NCBI RefSeq assembly: GCF_030440515.1
Contig: NZ_CP076543.1
Span: 1,550,001 to 1,614,000, forward strand
Origin: Streptomyces xanthophaeus
GTDB taxonomy: Bacteria > Actinomycetota > Actinomycetes > Streptomycetales > Streptomycetaceae
Reading direction: 5' to 3'
Length of the DNA stretch: 64,000 nucleotides
How positions within the stretch are numbered: the stretch's first letter is position 1; each line of letters starts with the position of its first letter. A model generated the notes under the pieces. It was not told where the DNA came from and searched no databases. It saw nothing but the letters and a program-made list of their open reading frames with translations. Below are positions 62,099 through 64,000 of this stretch, one piece after another. The translations under genes and the position numbers were made by a program.

Positions 62099-62434
62099 CT
62101 ATTCTTGGGTCGCAACCCCAAGAAAATACTCGGCGGCACGGCGTAGCGCAGTCTCCAATGCCGCTAGGCCCTCACTCTTGCGCCATTCCGCGGAACCTTC
62201 CTCGCACGCCTGCCATGCCCGAATATAGGCATCCTCGACATCGGTGACACTGAACATCAATTCATCGAGAAGTTCATCCGATACCCGACCCTTCGCACCC
62301 GGGTAAAGGATCCTGTCGTCCATATCCGCCCTGGCCACCAACACCTCTCCGACGCGTCGAAGGTGAATTGCACCCACGTTTGCGCTGACCATTATGTCGG
62401 CCAGAGTCCGGAGGGCCAGATCAGGGGTATACAT
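62099..62434 (-). CDS. Putative immunity protein of an orphan toxin module
   Basis: 111 residues from the ATG at 62434, with a near-perfect Shine-Dalgarno (GGAAGGAGG) about 10 bases upstream. The protein is small, acidic and helical (DELLDELMFSVTDVEDAYIRAWQ; ALETALRRAAEYFLG), the usual character of a polymorphic-toxin immunity protein; I cannot name its family. It starts 4 bases after the stop of the toxin module. Its base composition is more AT-rich than the chromosome average. Confidence 0.72.
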   Translation of the reverse strand: MYTPDLALRTLADIMVSANVGAIHLRRVGEVLVARADMDDRILYPGAKGRVSDELLDELMFSVTDVEDAYIRAWQACEEGSAEWRKSEGLAALETALRRAAEYFLGVATQE

Positions 62435-62438
62435 GCAG

Positions 62439-62882
62439 CTAAGACCTCCTTCCGTTCCTGATCGCAGTCCGCATTTCTCGGAAGGCTCCGACAGCATCTG
62501 CGCGGCTAACCCCTCCCGCCTGCAGAATGCTCACACAGTATGTGACGCAATTATTGCGAGAACCGTATGGTCCGAGGTTGATGCCGATCGATCCTTGCGC
62601 CGCTTCGTAGGCAGCCTCTGCGTTGGGCAGCTCAAAAGTTCGCCGCAAGGTGCCTGGCCCCATATCATCCACGAACGCTTCACCCCCCTCATTGGGCAGG
62701 CCCGCATAATTACCGCGCGTTGGTGGAATTCCCTGAGGCATCGCTTCCGTGACGCTAGACCGCCCATCAGCCATTTTTATTTCAATGATGGCATGGCCTT
62801 CTGCTCCCAGCGCGGGATCGTAGTGAACGGTCGCAGTGCCGCCACAATTGTGGACGAGGACCGGCGTGGCGCCTGCGAGCAC
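62439..62882 (-). CDS. Orphan polymorphic-toxin C-terminal module (possible permuted papain-like cysteine hydrolase)
   Basis: 147 codons from a GTG at 62882 with no ribosome site. In frame upstream the codons read LSTHTYYVLAGATPVLVHNC before a TGA at 62910-62912; this is the junction seen in Rhs/Hint-linked toxins, so the GTG is really the valine inside a conserved motif and the N-terminal carrier is missing. After the junction comes GHAIIEIKMADGRSS (His30) and SRNNCVTYCVSILQAGG (Cys112, Cys116). A His before a Cys in this style resembles circularly permuted papain-like folds; this is a guess. The downstream gene is the likely immunity partner. Confidence 0.7.
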   Translation of the reverse strand: MLAGATPVLVHNCGGTATVHYDPALGAEGHAIIEIKMADGRSSVTEAMPQGIPPTRGNYAGLPNEGGEAFVDDMGPGTLRRTFELPNAEAAYEAAQGSIGINLGPYGSRNNCVTYCVSILQAGGVSRADAVGAFREMRTAIRNGRRS

Positions 62883-63024
62883 ATAGTACGTGTGCGTGCT
62901 GAGGTGCTGTCATCTGCGTCTTCGCAGGTCAGCGGAATCCGGCCAGTCCGTGGGTGTGCGTGGAAGTGCCCTGTTGTGCGCCCCTGTTGCCGTCGGCGTT
63001 GCCGTCACACGGCTACGCGCATGA

Positions 63025-63209
63025 GGTCGGCGGAGTGGGCTTTGGCCGGTGTCCTGTTCGGGTTGGGGTCGGGCATGGCCAGGGGGCCGTACGCTGGCTG
63101 GCAACTCGGGCAGGCTTTGATCCTGCCCGGAATTTGAACGAGTGGCCCCCTGGCCTTGCCCGACGCGGGCCCCGGCCCGAACAGGTGGGTAAAGCCCACG
63201 GAGCCGACC
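63025..63209. repeat. Long nested imperfect palindrome, 185 bp
   Basis: Four pairs of arms nest around one centre: GGTCGG/CCGACC (63025/63204), GTGGGCTTT/AAAGCCCAC (63035/63191), CCTGTTCGGG/CCCGAACAGG (63053/63176), and a 21-base arm at 63068-63088 pairing with 63144-63164 with one mismatch. The centre is a perfect hairpin, CGGGCAGG (63107-63114) with CCTGCCCG (63122-63129) and loop CTTTGAT. No gene overlaps it. It separates the toxin module from the second integrase copy. The remaining sequence of 62913-63423 holds no gene I can support. Confidence 0.75.
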
Positions 63210-63423
63210 GCCCCCACCTCCGGTCCTCCGCCCCGGCCAACTCCCCGCCGTCGCCTCGCCGTCGGCCTGGCGTTCGCGTGCGGGCGCGTCCGGCTTCCTC
63301 AGCGCTTCCGGTGGTCCGCTACGCGTTTCTGCGCGGCCTGGTCGCTGGCCGGCCCGCGGTGGCGGAGCCGAGAGCGGGCCGGGTGGGCGGCCGTGCCGCG
63401 CGCGACCCGCGTCAGCGGGTCGC

Positions 63424-64000
63424 CTTGACCGGCTCCGCACTACATGCCAGTGCTGCACCCAGGGCCTGGACACCGAACGGAAGAGGTGCTGCGCCATCGG
63501 CGAGTGCTGCCAGAAGCAGCTGTCCGCTCTGACCGTGACCTACGTGCACTCGGTGCTCAAGTCGGCACTGGAACACGCCGTCCGCGAAGACGAGCTGCCC
63601 CGGAACGTCGCGCGCAACGTCAAGACCACCACGAACCAGCCCAGGCGCTTCCGTCCGCTCACCGCAGCCGAGGCCCGTCAGTTCCTCGACGCGGCCCGCG
63701 CCGACCGGCTCCAGGCGCTGTACGAACTCGCCCTCCGCACTGGCCTCCGCAAGGGCGAACTTCTCGGCCTCCGCTGGGAAGACCTCGACCTCACCACCGG
63801 AACGGCCAGCATCCGGCGCTCGCTCCAGCGCACCCGTACCGGCGGTCTCACCCATCTGCCCACCAAGACCCGAGCGTCCGAGCGCCGCATCGCCCTCCCG
63901 ACCGAATGCATCCACTCCCTCAAGGAGCACAGCGGGCGGCAGGACAGGGAGCGGGGACAGGCCGGGTCGGCTTGGAGCGACAGCGGCCTCGTCTTCACCA
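63424..64000 (+). pseudogene. Second AICE-type integrase copy, N-terminus deleted, 3' end outside window
   Basis: Homology to the first integrase begins abruptly at about 63424 (LDRLRTTCQCC) and runs in one frame to the window edge. It includes the Cys-rich insertion (CQCCTQGLD... CCAIGECCQKQL), HSVLKSALEHAVREDELPRNVARN and the catalytic Arg segment LALRTGLRKGELLGLRWEDL. The core-binding N-terminus is absent: the frame upstream is noncoding back to a TAA at 63190 and has no start codon. It is a paralogue, not a duplicate, of the first copy (clearly diverged at DNA level). Confidence 0.8.

Noticed and set aside
63097..63143. Possible tRNA-like fold (TTCAAATTCC on the minus strand near a hairpin)
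   Set aside because: No acceptor stem, anticodon arm or CCA-compatible end could be fitted; the symmetry is better explained by the long palindrome.
62954..63532. 192-codon plus-strand open frame across the palindrome
   Set aside because: It crosses the long inverted repeat and the second integrase in the wrong frame; no motif, no start signal.

Overview
The window is a stretch of high-GC actinomycete chromosome, almost certainly Streptomyces. GC is about 70% with strong G/C at third codon positions. GTG and TTG starts are common. The gene families are typical of the genus: SpoIIE-type phosphatases, F420-type LLM and PPOX enzymes, FemX, ROK kinases and a GlxA-type AraC regulator. About 60 genes are tightly packed, with many 4-base ATGA/GTGA overlaps.

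Layout. 1-1.4 kb: alkylation repair (AlkA end, Ogt) and a small SHOCT membrane protein. 1.4-6.2 kb: a Nudix pair, then a GtrB-like polyprenyl-phosphate glycosyltransferase with a large GT-C-like membrane protein. 6.2-11.2 kb: BCCT transporter, glycerate kinase, a dispersed intergenic repeat, and an isochorismatase divergent from its probable GlxA-like regulator across a palindromic operator. 11.2-17.4 kb: two convergent multidomain PP2C (SpoIIE) phosphatases and a sulfite-oxidase-like molybdoenzyme. 17.7-23.5 kb: aromatic aminotransferase and EamA exporter divergent from an Lrp regulator, then a macrodomain protein, FAD oxidase and IMPase. 23.7-28.3 kb: an apparent reductive pyrimidine (or hydantoin) catabolic operon of nitrilase/beta-ureidopropionase, beta-alanine-type aminotransferase, dihydropyrimidinase and LLM flavoenzyme. 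28.4-38 kb: a mixed region with a Pro/Ala-rich protein, MFS transporter, DinB, SUFU-domain protein, alginate-lyase-like lipoprotein, a divergent XRE/methionine aminopeptidase pair and GGT. 38-49 kb: P450, then a cell-envelope block (lipoprotein, histidine kinase, response regulator, MurJ, FemX) facing an L,D-transpeptidase and a secreted CocE-like hydrolase. 49-57.6 kb: an orphan GlnQ-type ATPase, exonuclease III, an MBL hydrolase, and a sugar ABC operon (SBP, permease, ATPase, ROK kinase, membrane protein) divergent from a MocA dehydrogenase. 57.7-60.1 kb: EamA transporter and DHFR-like reductase.

60.1-64 kb is accessory DNA and the least ordinary part. It holds a frameshifted excisionase, a tyrosine integrase whose catalytic part is intact but whose start is frameshifted, and an orphan polymorphic-toxin C-terminal module with an adjacent immunity-like gene. 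Next comes a roughly 185-bp nested imperfect palindrome, then a second, N-terminally deleted integrase paralogue running off the window. This looks like the scar of an AICE-type integrative element with a toxin/immunity cassette between two integrase copies.

All functions are inferred from sequence pattern and family knowledge; no database search was run.
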